DNA from: Candidatus Synechococcus calcipolaris G9
GTDB taxonomy: Bacteria; Cyanobacteriota; Cyanobacteriia; Thermosynechococcales; Thermosynechococcaceae
Length of the DNA: 64,000 bases
Assembly: GCF_029582805.1 (NCBI RefSeq)
Contig: NZ_JAKKUT010000002.1
Location: 1,512,001-1,576,000 of the forward strand
Direction of reading: 5' to 3'
Shown here: in pieces, positions 18,333 to 26,481 of the stretch
Layout of the letters: the number at the start of each line of letters is the position of its first letter
Numbering within the stretch: the stretch's first letter is position 1
Translations under genes and position numbers: made by a program
The notes under the pieces: generated by a model
What the model saw: only the letters and a program-made list of their open reading frames with translations
Database searches by the model: none
What the model was told of the DNA's origin: nothing

Positions 18333-19139
18333 ATGTCCCCCTTACCCGGTACGTTGGCCCTTGATTTTGATGGGGTATTGTGCGATGGATTGCAGGAACA
18401 GTTTTTAGTCAGTTGGCAAGCCTATGGCCAGTTGTGGCCCACGTCTCAACCAGAACCGGAGGCGGGTTTAGCTCCCCTATTTTATCAATTACGGCCGGTG
18501 ATTACCGTGGGTTGGGAAATGCCCATGTTACTGCGGGCAATCATGAAGGGTTTTACCCCCCAAGATATTTTCTCAAATTGGTCGGTTCTCTGCGATCGCC
18601 TCCTCCAGGATGAGGATCTCAACGCTAGGGATCTGGGGCAATTGGTGGATCACCTGCGCGATCGCTGGTTGGCTAGGGATGAACAGGGATGGCTGGGCCA
18701 GCATCGGTTTTATCCTGGGGTAATTCAGACCCTAGGGCGATGGTTGGGGGAAGGGCAGGCCCAGGACGGCTTTAAGACGGTAATTGTCACAACCAAGGAG
18801 ACGCGGTTTGTGGTTGCCCTATTGCGCCATGCCGGAGTCGAGTTTCCCCCGGAGTTAATTTTTGGCAAGGATCGACAACAACCAAAGACCGTCATTTTGC
18901 AGCAGTTGCAACAGGTTGAGGCGACTCCCCTCTGGTTTGTGGAAGATCGCTTAGGTGCCTTAAAAAAAGTAGCCGCCCTACCAACCTTGGAGAACATCGA
19001 ACTATTTTTAGCGAGTTGGGGATACAACACGGTGGGAGATCGCCAAGACGCAAGCCAAGATAAACGCATTCATCTGCTGGACTTAGAGCAATTTACCCAG
19101 GGGTCTCAGGGGTCTTATTGGGCCACTTGGCTGGGTTAA
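18333..19139 (+). CDS. HAD-family hydrolase
   Basis: A 268-residue protein when started at the ATG at 18333; GTG codons at 18318 and 18321 are alternatives. Motif I is LALDFDGVLCDG (nucleophile Asp and acid/base Asp). Motif II is VIVTTKET, motif III includes the Lys of FGKDRQQPKT, and motif IV is WFVEDRLGAL with the metal Asp. The cap is large. The HAD type is a phosphatase; substrate unknown. It follows the tRNA gene on the same strand but with about 110 bp between them, and ends convergent with the YtxH gene. Confidence 0.85.
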   Translation: MSPLPGTLALDFDGVLCDGLQEQFLVSWQAYGQLWPTSQPEPEAGLAPLFYQLRPVITVGWEMPMLLRAIMKGFTPQDIFSNWSVLCDRLLQDEDLNARDLGQLVDHLRDRWLARDEQGWLGQHRFYPGVIQTLGRWLGEGQAQDGFKTVIVTTKETRFVVALLRHAGVEFPPELIFGKDRQQPKTVILQQLQQVEATPLWFVEDRLGALKKVAALPTLENIELFLASWGYNTVGDRQDASQDKRIHLLDLEQFTQGSQGSYWATWLG

Positions 19140-19147
19140 TGACTTAA

Positions 19148-19504
19148 TTAATGGTTCACCGGGGTTGGTTCATCTTCGGCATCCTCAAACTCAAGGGCAG
19201 TTCCATTTTTCTCCAGGGATTGGCGATGCTGTTGACTGGCCTCTAGACCCACGGCGATCGCATCCTTGAGGCGATCCAGGGTATCCTGCCAACTTTGCTG
19301 GGTGGATTCCGATAGTCGTTCGCGGTGAATCTGTAAGCTACTGGACACGTCTTCGAGGAGTTCCGGTAGGGCATCCGCTGATTTTTGCAGTAATTTACGA
19401 GTTTCTTTCCCCGATCTCGGTGCAATGAGTAAGCCCACAACGGTGCCGATCGCCCCCCCCGCCAAAAGACCACCCAGAAAAAATCCTGATCGCTGACTAC
19501 TCAT
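19148..19504 (-). CDS. YtxH-domain protein
   Basis: A 118-residue protein. A single N-terminal hydrophobic stretch rich in Gly (GFFLGGLLAGGAIGTVVGLLIAP, cited by its GG and LLIAPRSGKETR end) is the YtxH hallmark, followed by an amphipathic helix and an acidic tail. YtxH proteins are envelope-associated and stress-related in Bacillus; here the role is unknown. It overlaps the next gene upstream by 8 nt, so the two form an operon. Confidence 0.85.
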   Translation of the reverse strand: MSSQRSGFFLGGLLAGGAIGTVVGLLIAPRSGKETRKLLQKSADALPELLEDVSSSLQIHRERLSESTQQSWQDTLDRLKDAIAVGLEASQQHRQSLEKNGTALEFEDAEDEPTPVNH

Positions 19505-19820
19505 ACCGTTTTTTTCTCCCTTTACGCCATGGTCGTTGGGGCCACCGTTGTCCCATCCAGCTTATCAAGCCTAGGAAGCGGATGACTTTTCGCTGTTGTT
19601 TGCCTAGTTCAGGTAAGGTTTGCCGCAGACCGGCCACGCCCTTTTGACCAATAATAATCGCCTCTGGGGCCCCACCTAGGATATCGTGGGTACTGCGTTC
19701 AACATCATCGAGGGTGTGAGCAACCCCCCGTAAAATCCGCCGCACTTGGATTAATTGCAGGGCCGTCCACAGGGCCGCTAGGGCAATGAGGATATTGGCA
19801 ATAATCACAATCCGTACCAT
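19497..19820 (-). CDS. Small membrane protein partnered with YtxH protein
   Basis: A 107-residue protein when started at the ATG at 19820 (MVRIVIIANILIALAALWTALQLI), which gives one N-terminal membrane helix, then a helical region (VAHTLDDVERSTHDIL) and a very basic C-terminus (WRKGRKKRYE). The pattern resembles the DUF948-type proteins that precede YtxH genes in other bacteria. The 8-nt overlap with the YtxH gene supports a linked role at the envelope. Confidence 0.7.
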   Translation of the reverse strand: MVRIVIIANILIALAALWTALQLIQVRRILRGVAHTLDDVERSTHDILGGAPEAIIIGQKGVAGLRQTLPELGKQQRKVIRFLGLISWMGQRWPQRPWRKGRKKRYE

Positions 19821-19842
19821 GGCGGAATCCAAGATAGGGGGG

Positions 19843-21084
19843 TCACTGGTTCATCTTTTCATAGATTGCGACGGAGGAGGGGGAGCTACGGGTGAGATAG
19901 TTAAAGACCCAGAACTTAAACCAAGAATCCATAAAGACGGGAACGGTGGCAATAAAGGCATTGATCGCTGTGTGATTTTCAACTAAGCCAAAGTGACGGT
20001 ATAGGCCCCCCAGTACAACATCCCAACCTTCAGGGGAGTGGTATCCCACAAATAGGTCGGTAATGAGAATGATTAAAAATATTTTAGTGGCATCATTTAA
20101 GCCCAAAAAGGTGCGACTGATAAACTGGCGGACGACAATCAATTCCTTGCGGCCCAGGTAGACCAACAGGACAAAACTAGCAAGGCCCAAAAGATCCGCA
20201 AAAATATTTTTCAGCCCATCAAGGGTACGATAGCCCGCTTCCTGGAATAGCTCGGTTGCCCGTTCCCGCAGGAGTTCTTCTCGCTTTTCTGGTGCTAGGT
20301 TTGGGGTAATTCCCAGGAGTTGGGCAATTTCTAGGGAATCTTTGTAGTTGGAAAATTCATGGAGAAATTCTTCGCTGATCTCGGCATTGGCGACAATTTC
20401 AGCCGGATTGGGCGATCGGTTCCAGTAGGCATCCAGGAGTGGCTCAAAAATGAGATTTCGAGTTGTAATTTGAACGATGAGGGGGACAGCAACCAGCAAA
20501 ATTAACCAGCGAATGGCAATGGTCTGTTGTTTTCGCAGGCTTCTGAGTTCCCGAACCATATCCTGCTCGTATTCTGGATTAAGCTCCCGCCGGATTTGGG
20601 CGGCTCGATCTAAAAAGGAGCCGAATAAGCGTTGACTATTTTGTTTTTGCCCCATGGGAATAATTTGACTGGATTTGCTGATGGGGTCTGTGATGATGAC
20701 TGGTTCAGAGGAGGCAGCGGTGGGGACGGGGGTTGAAATGGCTGGGGGTGGGTCGATCTCAGGGGTGGGTTGGGGCTGCCGGTATTTGGCAATGACCATT
20801 TCAATGAGGCCCAGTTTGGCTAAAATTTCCGATTCATGGGGATCATTAGTCGTATTTTGAAGCCAGCCACTGAGCTTAAACTGATTGAGATTAAAGTGAA
20901 TTTTGGTGAGTTGTTGTTCCACGCGGGATTGCAAGTAGTCAGAAACTGTTTGCCCCATCTGGGCATCGTAGGCCACGGGTTCACCGTTGAAGTATTTATC
21001 TTCAATCTCCTTAAGGGCGATCGCCCCCTGGTAGGCTTTTTCTAAAGCTCTCAGTTGCCATTGGCTGAACCAGCGATTCAACAT
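19843..21084 (-). CDS. pcxA: Proton extrusion protein PcxA (CemA/Ycf10 family)
   Basis: A 413-residue membrane protein. The first 200 residues are helical and soluble, with a Pro/Thr-rich linker near residue 120. The C-terminal half has four membrane segments with the family landmarks REELLRERATELFQEAGYRT and DLFVGYHSPEGWDVVLGG, and ends KFWVFNYLTRSSPS. PcxA is needed for light-induced proton release in Synechocystis; plastid CemA is its counterpart. It likely sits in the inner membrane. Length and domain order are normal for the family. Same strand as the small-protein pair, 23 bp away. Confidence 0.9.
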   Translation of the reverse strand: MLNRWFSQWQLRALEKAYQGAIALKEIEDKYFNGEPVAYDAQMGQTVSDYLQSRVEQQLTKIHFNLNQFKLSGWLQNTTNDPHESEILAKLGLIEMVIAKYRQPQPTPEIDPPPAISTPVPTAASSEPVIITDPISKSSQIIPMGQKQNSQRLFGSFLDRAAQIRRELNPEYEQDMVRELRSLRKQQTIAIRWLILLVAVPLIVQITTRNLIFEPLLDAYWNRSPNPAEIVANAEISEEFLHEFSNYKDSLEIAQLLGITPNLAPEKREELLRERATELFQEAGYRTLDGLKNIFADLLGLASFVLLVYLGRKELIVVRQFISRTFLGLNDATKIFLIILITDLFVGYHSPEGWDVVLGGLYRHFGLVENHTAINAFIATVPVFMDSWFKFWVFNYLTRSSPSSVAIYEKMNQ

Positions 21085-21147
21085 ACAGGTTTATTTTTCT
21101 TCTTGGGTTGCAAATATATTGCCATTTTCTCCTCCCCATTTTAGTGA

Positions 21148-21720
21148 TTATCTATAAAACTTCCTCTTCGTTTTATAATCTCGATAATTTTTAGCACTCT
21201 TTTGCCGCCAGTCCTTGGCACTGCGAATGGCCAGCCACAGCAGCAGTAGGGCAATGAGTCCCCCTTGGGTGGGAGCTTTAATGGCAAACAAAATGAGTAA
21301 AATGCATAGTAAATCCTGGGCCACTACCAGCCATCGGGGTAGGCCCCTCAAGCGATAGAACCAGCCAATTTGTACCAGTTGCAAAACAAATGCGAGCAGA
21401 CCACCAATAATACCAATGATCCAGGTAGGAGTCTCGGTCAACTCAGCCACGGTCATTCCTAAGATGGCACCCACAAAGGGACTACAGATGACCTGGACTA
21501 AAATAACGAGGCGGTGTCCCCACACATTTCGATCAATAAATAACTCTAAAAATGACCAGCCTGCAAGCACTCCCACAATCCAGTAGGGGGAAAATTGGGA
21601 TAAAATTGGCACCTTGGACCAAAGGGTCTCGCCCTGCAAAAGCCCGATGAGCAAAAGGGGAAGTGCCAAACGTAATCCCCCCGCTGCGGATGCGGAGAGG
21701 ATAGCCAGAACTTCCAACAT
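21148..21720 (-). CDS. DUF4126-family membrane protein
   Basis: A 190-residue protein with about five membrane helices. Family pattern: LSASAAGGLRLALPLLLIGLL, then SFLELFIDRN, and GMTVAELTETPTWIIGIIGGLLAF given here as its ends GMTVAEL and GIIGGLLAF. DUF4126 has no established function. The basic C-terminus (RDYKTKRKFYR) should be cytosolic. Downstream of aroK by 46 bp on the same strand. Confidence 0.8.
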   Translation of the reverse strand: MLEVLAILSASAAGGLRLALPLLLIGLLQGETLWSKVPILSQFSPYWIVGVLAGWSFLELFIDRNVWGHRLVILVQVICSPFVGAILGMTVAELTETPTWIIGIIGGLLAFVLQLVQIGWFYRLRGLPRWLVVAQDLLCILLILFAIKAPTQGGLIALLLLWLAIRSAKDWRQKSAKNYRDYKTKRKFYR

Positions 21721-21766
21721 AAATGATTGAGTCCCCCTAATTCCAATGTGGCCCCCGTCAAGTGGG

Positions 21767-22318
21767 TTACTCTGCCAAAGCCTCTTGATCCTTCACTATG
21801 GCCGCTAGGGTATTAAGTAAGCGATCGCAAATGTCCTGAGCTGCTTCCTCCGATTGAATCAATAATTCCAAATCAGCTTGGGCGTAAAAACGTTCCCGTT
21901 CCGCTGCCATCATCTCTAAATGTTCCAAGAGAGGCTTGTCCCGTAATAATGGGCGACTATGATCCTGGGCAAGGCGTTTAGAAAGGATCGGCGGTGGCAC
22001 ATTTAGCCAAACGACTACACCTTGCCGTAAATAACTCCAGTTCATTGAGTCTAGAACAATGCCTCCCCCTGTGGCCACCACTAAATGATGGTAACTGGAA
22101 GCTTCAGCGAGGACGTTACGCTCTAGCTCCCGAAAGTAGGCCTCGCCCTGCTCCCTGAAAATATCTGTAATTGATTTTTTAGTCAGTTCTTCAATGAGAG
22201 TATCCGTGTCGAGGAAACGATACCCCAGGGTATGGGCTAAACAGCGGCCCGTGGTGCTTTTTCCTGCCCCCATCATGCCCACTAGATAGAGGTTTGCACC
22301 TTTTAGATTAATTGTCAT
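21767..22318 (-). CDS. aroK: Shikimate kinase
   Basis: A 183-residue P-loop kinase. Walker A is GMMGAGKST (residues 14-22), the shikimate-binding Asp is in FLDTDTLIEE, the Arg of the shikimate site follows, GGGIV is the second glycine loop, and the lid region has SRPLLRDKP. It phosphorylates shikimate at the 3-OH in the aromatic amino acid pathway. aroE lies far away at 50952-51830, so the two pathway genes are not clustered. Confidence 0.95.
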   Translation of the reverse strand: MTINLKGANLYLVGMMGAGKSTTGRCLAHTLGYRFLDTDTLIEELTKKSITDIFREQGEAYFRELERNVLAEASSYHHLVVATGGGIVLDSMNWSYLRQGVVVWLNVPPPILSKRLAQDHSRPLLRDKPLLEHLEMMAAERERFYAQADLELLIQSEEAAQDICDRLLNTLAAIVKDQEALAE

Positions 22319-22498
22319 GGGAATAGATTTTAAATAAATATCCAGAGAAGACTGCCACTAAAAATATATTCAATAATATATTCAATGTAGTGCCATTAGG
22401 AAATATGACGTGCTCTAGGCCAACTCTTTACAGTACTCCAACCATCTCTAGCTGATGCAGCACTTGGGGGATCACTTCACACCAATGGAATCTTAATT

Positions 22499-23836
22499 TT
22501 AAGAGTTGCCTTCTAATCGCTTGATCCACTCAGCATCGATTTTGTCTGAGGATTCGAGTTCCTGCTCAATCAAATCCTTTTCGCTCGTGTAGGCTAAGTC
22601 ACTCTCACTCACATAGTTTTCTCCAGCGTATTGTTTTGCTGCTGCTAACTTTTGCACTAAAGTTGGACTGGGCCGCTCTAAAACGATGGCGTGGCGTTGA
22701 CGTTGGGTATTGCGATCGCGGATGCGGCTATTCACTCCCAGCAGCCAGTAATATCGACCCAAGGGAATGCCTAAGAAACCAATGCCATAGGCCAACAACA
22801 GCCAGAAAATAGACTGGACAAAGGCAACGAGTCCCCCTAATTCTGCGGCAATGGTTCCATCCCCTAAAAGGGACCAGAGCATTAATGCCCCAATGAAGTT
22901 TACAGTCCCTAGGGCGATCGCCGCCATCACTTGACCACTGCTCGCCTGACTAAATTTCCATTGTTTCTCTTCCAGAATCGTGGGAATACTCACGGCGTTT
23001 TTGCGCTTTTTGCGAGCCGTCACTTGCAATTCTGGGAAATGGTAAATAATGTCACCACTATCTGTAACCTGGGGTTGACCATTGAAGCGGCTAAGGACTG
23101 GAATCATAAAATCTTCATCGCCATTAGGATCATTGGGAAGGTCTAGGTAGGGGGCCAGTTGTTCTGCGGTCACCGCTCCTTGAAATTTAACAATGGCTTG
23201 GCCAATGATTTGCCAGCGTTCCTCTTCTAAATTTTCATTGGGATTACCATCTCCAAATAGGAATGAATAAATCCCCTCTAAGAAGTTAAGGTCATTCTCT
23301 GATTTTTCTGGGTTACGATTCCCTCGCTGGCCCCGATCCCGTTGCCCCTGGGCGCCGTAGGAGCGACGACGACCACCCCCAAAGAAGTACCAAAAATCTG
23401 GAAAGAAGAAAACGTTAAAACCACCTCCACCGGAGCGACCACCCCCGCCGCGATCATTCCCGCGTCCCCCTTGGGTTGTCATCGCAATCAGAATGGCGGC
23501 GATCGCCAGGAAAATCAAAACGATTGAGACTACTAGAAAAATACCAAAGGAAGCCCGGATAATATAGAACACCACATTCCATATCTCTTGCCAGGCCTCT
23601 TGGAGGCGCAATCGCAAATACTTCGCCCGTAAAATTCCTCGGAAATCCTGGGGCAACACGTAGGCAATATCCCCGGTTTCGGCCACCTGAAGGGTGCCCC
23701 CTACATCGGAGGCAAGGGCCAATAGCTCCTGTTCTGCCTGACGGACATTCATTCCGGCCCGGGCCGCCACATCACCCACGGTGACTCGATACCCCAGTTG
23801 TTCCACTGCTGTCATGACTGCTGCATCTAAGGCCAT
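22499..23836 (-). CDS. Conserved cyanobacterial/plastid membrane protein (At5g03900-like)
   Basis: A 445-residue protein. Residues 1-75 look like a winged-helix-type domain (VGDVAARAGMNVRQAEQELLALASDVGG, shown by its AARAGMNV and EQELLALA parts). One membrane segment follows near residue 105, then a very Gly/Arg-rich linker, a second copy of the winged-helix-like module around residues 205-275, and two more membrane helices near 310-365. The order resembles a plastid protein family annotated in plants as At5g03900. No enzyme motif is visible. Confidence 0.65.
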   Translation of the reverse strand: MALDAAVMTAVEQLGYRVTVGDVAARAGMNVRQAEQELLALASDVGGTLQVAETGDIAYVLPQDFRGILRAKYLRLRLQEAWQEIWNVVFYIIRASFGIFLVVSIVLIFLAIAAILIAMTTQGGRGNDRGGGGRSGGGGFNVFFFPDFWYFFGGGRRRSYGAQGQRDRGQRGNRNPEKSENDLNFLEGIYSFLFGDGNPNENLEEERWQIIGQAIVKFQGAVTAEQLAPYLDLPNDPNGDEDFMIPVLSRFNGQPQVTDSGDIIYHFPELQVTARKKRKNAVSIPTILEEKQWKFSQASSGQVMAAIALGTVNFIGALMLWSLLGDGTIAAELGGLVAFVQSIFWLLLAYGIGFLGIPLGRYYWLLGVNSRIRDRNTQRQRHAIVLERPSPTLVQKLAAAKQYAGENYVSESDLAYTSEKDLIEQELESSDKIDAEWIKRLEGNS

Positions 23837-23937
23837 CAGTCCCTACTCCCTAACTGGCTCTACTTCGATGGTAGCGAGATTAGAACATAAATACCCCCTA
23901 GGTTTGGATGGGTTTACCGTTCTTGAGGCGGCCACCC

Positions 23938-26205
23938 CTATCGTCTAGCCCTAATTTGTTCACTCCCCTGGAGGGGTTCCCTAGGGCCCAGTTGGCTTAA
24001 TCCAGCGGTGATCTGATCCAACAGTTGCTCAGGATGAATAGGCAGAGCTAACCAACCATCCACAGCCCCATACCCCTTGAAAGTTGTATTGTCTCGATCT
24101 AAATCAGCTAAATTAGTCATTAGGAATAGTTTGACTTGGGCAGGGCTACAGTATTGACGCAGACGAGTCATCACCTCTTGGGCATCACAACTGGCCAGGT
24201 GTTGGGTAATAATCACACCCTGGGGGGTTAATTCTAAAATTCGCTTGATTTCCGCATCCACCATCCAAATCACCTGATAGCCAGCTGCGGTCAAAATTTC
24301 GCAGATCAGGGTGGCATTTTCATCGTCATCGTCAATGAGTACCAACCGTCCCTCTGGGCTAGAGTGGGCTTCTTCTAGGATGGCCAGGGCCGTTCCTGGG
24401 ACATCGACAGAACGAGTCTCCGTCCCTAAGGATTCCCGTGGCAGGCTCGGCAATGTCACGGTGAACAGCGTTCCCTTTCCCTCGGAAGAGGACACCCCAA
24501 TGGTGCCCTGGTGTAACTCCACCATTTGCTTGGTCAGAGCTAATCCCAACCCCACCCCGGCATAGGTACGGCCGTAGGAGGTATCTAGTTGCTGAAATTT
24601 TTGAAACAGTAGGGGCTGAAGATGTTCGGGAATACCAATGCCGTTATCTTCAACTTGAAAAATGACCCCACTGTCATCACACCAAACCCGCAAAATCACC
24701 GTCCCCGTACTTGGGGTAAATTTAATGGCATTACTGAGGAGGTTCAGGAGAATTTGTTGGATGCGATGATAATCTCCCCAAAAGCGATCGCGGCTGGGTG
24801 AAATCAAAATTTGACTGCGTAATTCTATTCCATGGCTGCGGGACTGTTCTTGCAATAAACGAAGACATTGCTGGGACACTTGTGTGAGGGAAAATTCACT
24901 ACAGTTGAGCCGAGCGCGGCCGGATTCCACCTGAGAGAGGTCTAAAATGCTGTTAATTAATTCCAGGAGGTGAGTGCCACTGTCATGGATGGTTTGCAGG
25001 TAATGGCGTTGTTTATCGGTTAAGGGCCCCAAGGACCACCGCAGTAGGGTGGCGGACATGCCAATGACGCAGGTGAGGGGGGTGCGGAGTTCATGACTCA
25101 TGGTGGCGAGAAAGTCACTCTTCACCCGATGGGCAGACTGCATGGAAATGAGGGCTTCCCGCAGGGCCTGGGTGCGCTCCGTAACCCGCTGCTCTAGGAT
25201 TGCTTTTTGGGCCTGGACTTCTGCGTATAACTGGGATTGATAAATGGCAATACTCAGGTGATTACTCAGGTGTTGTAGAAATTCCTGCTCCTGGGGCTGC
25301 CACTGCCGGGGGCGATCGCACTGATGGGCAATTAAGACCCCCCAAAGATCTCCCTGCACTAAGATTGGTACTACTAACCAGGCTTGAATTTTGAGTTTCT
25401 GGATCAAATTCCCTAGACAGGGGGAATGGCCGTAGTGGGCTTGCATATCCGCCACCGCAATCAAGTCCCCAGAGGCCAACCGCTGCCAGCAGGCCGCCTG
25501 GCGATCGCCCCAGCAATCATCTGTCAGGCCAAGTACCGATTCTATCTGGCCAGAACTGAGGGACTCGTAGGTAATCGTACCGGTATCTAGACCCGTAAAC
25601 TGACCTAGGAGGAGGCGATCCACCTGAAGAAATTGGCGGATTCGATCAACGGCGGTTTTGAGGATATCCGGTAATTCCAGACTTTGGCGGATTTGGGTCG
25701 TGACTTGATGCAAGAGTTTTTCCCGCTCGACCCGTTGATCTAAGGCAGTGCGAACCATGGGTTGGCAGGAGGTAGAGTAGGTCGATAGATCCGTGGAGAT
25801 TATATTTAATAACCTGAAGGTGACTTGGGCCTGGGCCGTCCCCTGGGAATGTTGATCTGTTTTAGCTAAAGCATTCTGGGCACTGTAGACCCACCTTTGT
25901 TGAGACTGCCCAGGGGTTGCCTGATCTAAACGGGCCAAAAAGTGGGCGATCGCCTCGGAGTCGAAGGTTAACTGTAGACGATAGACCCCCGCCAAGTCCG
26001 TTTCTTCACCTTGGAGGAGAACCCCTAAATCGGGCCGGATCAAGACCGTAAACCAAGGGGGCTGAAAGGAACCGAGATTAATATCATCTTGAGATAAAAT
26101 GATACTCCCTGGAGTTGCCACGGACTGAGATGCCAACTCCATGGCAAATTGCTCGTAGACAATTGCCGGTAGCACCCGATCGAAGGTGGGGAGAGAAGGA
26201 GTCAT
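23938..26205 (-). CDS. GAF-domain sensor histidine kinase with degenerate receiver
   Basis: A 755-residue kinase when started at the ATG at 26205; the frame extends to a TTG at 26226. Domains: an N-terminal sensor region of about 165 residues; a GAF domain near 165-325; HisKA with the phospho-His at about 371 (ATMSHELRTPL); HATPase_c with NLLSNAIKF, DNGIGIP and GVGLGLAL; and a C-terminal receiver-like domain (LVLIDDDDENA). In the receiver, the position of the phosphorylated Asp reads Thr (GVIITQHLA), so it should not take phosphate. The input signal is unknown. There is no adjacent response regulator gene. Confidence 0.9.
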   Translation of the reverse strand: MTPSLPTFDRVLPAIVYEQFAMELASQSVATPGSIILSQDDINLGSFQPPWFTVLIRPDLGVLLQGEETDLAGVYRLQLTFDSEAIAHFLARLDQATPGQSQQRWVYSAQNALAKTDQHSQGTAQAQVTFRLLNIISTDLSTYSTSCQPMVRTALDQRVEREKLLHQVTTQIRQSLELPDILKTAVDRIRQFLQVDRLLLGQFTGLDTGTITYESLSSGQIESVLGLTDDCWGDRQAACWQRLASGDLIAVADMQAHYGHSPCLGNLIQKLKIQAWLVVPILVQGDLWGVLIAHQCDRPRQWQPQEQEFLQHLSNHLSIAIYQSQLYAEVQAQKAILEQRVTERTQALREALISMQSAHRVKSDFLATMSHELRTPLTCVIGMSATLLRWSLGPLTDKQRHYLQTIHDSGTHLLELINSILDLSQVESGRARLNCSEFSLTQVSQQCLRLLQEQSRSHGIELRSQILISPSRDRFWGDYHRIQQILLNLLSNAIKFTPSTGTVILRVWCDDSGVIFQVEDNGIGIPEHLQPLLFQKFQQLDTSYGRTYAGVGLGLALTKQMVELHQGTIGVSSSEGKGTLFTVTLPSLPRESLGTETRSVDVPGTALAILEEAHSSPEGRLVLIDDDDENATLICEILTAAGYQVIWMVDAEIKRILELTPQGVIITQHLASCDAQEVMTRLRQYCSPAQVKLFLMTNLADLDRDNTTFKGYGAVDGWLALPIHPEQLLDQITAGLSQLGPREPLQGSEQIRARR

Positions 26206-26481
26206 AGGCGCAGAAAATAGCGTCAATACAAAGTCATTTGCGGTGGGTCGGTTGCGGAGTTCGTCGAAGCTATCCCACGATCTTTGTTGTAGCTTGTCAC
26301 TCTCCCCTAGAAGCTAAATACACTAAATTACTTAATTATCCGAATTATCCGATGGGGAGAAGGCATCAAATTGTTAACAGTTCGATCCTAATGTTAGGAA
26401 ATACCGATCAAAACTTAATGTTTATTCATCAATAGCTACAAATCATTCCAAGTCAGTCCTGCCAAATCCTTAGAGAACCCA

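Noticed and set aside
26227-26481. Possible cobalamin riboswitch ahead of cobN
   Set aside because: The 255 bp show no B12-box-like conserved sequence; only AT-rich promoter-like DNA.
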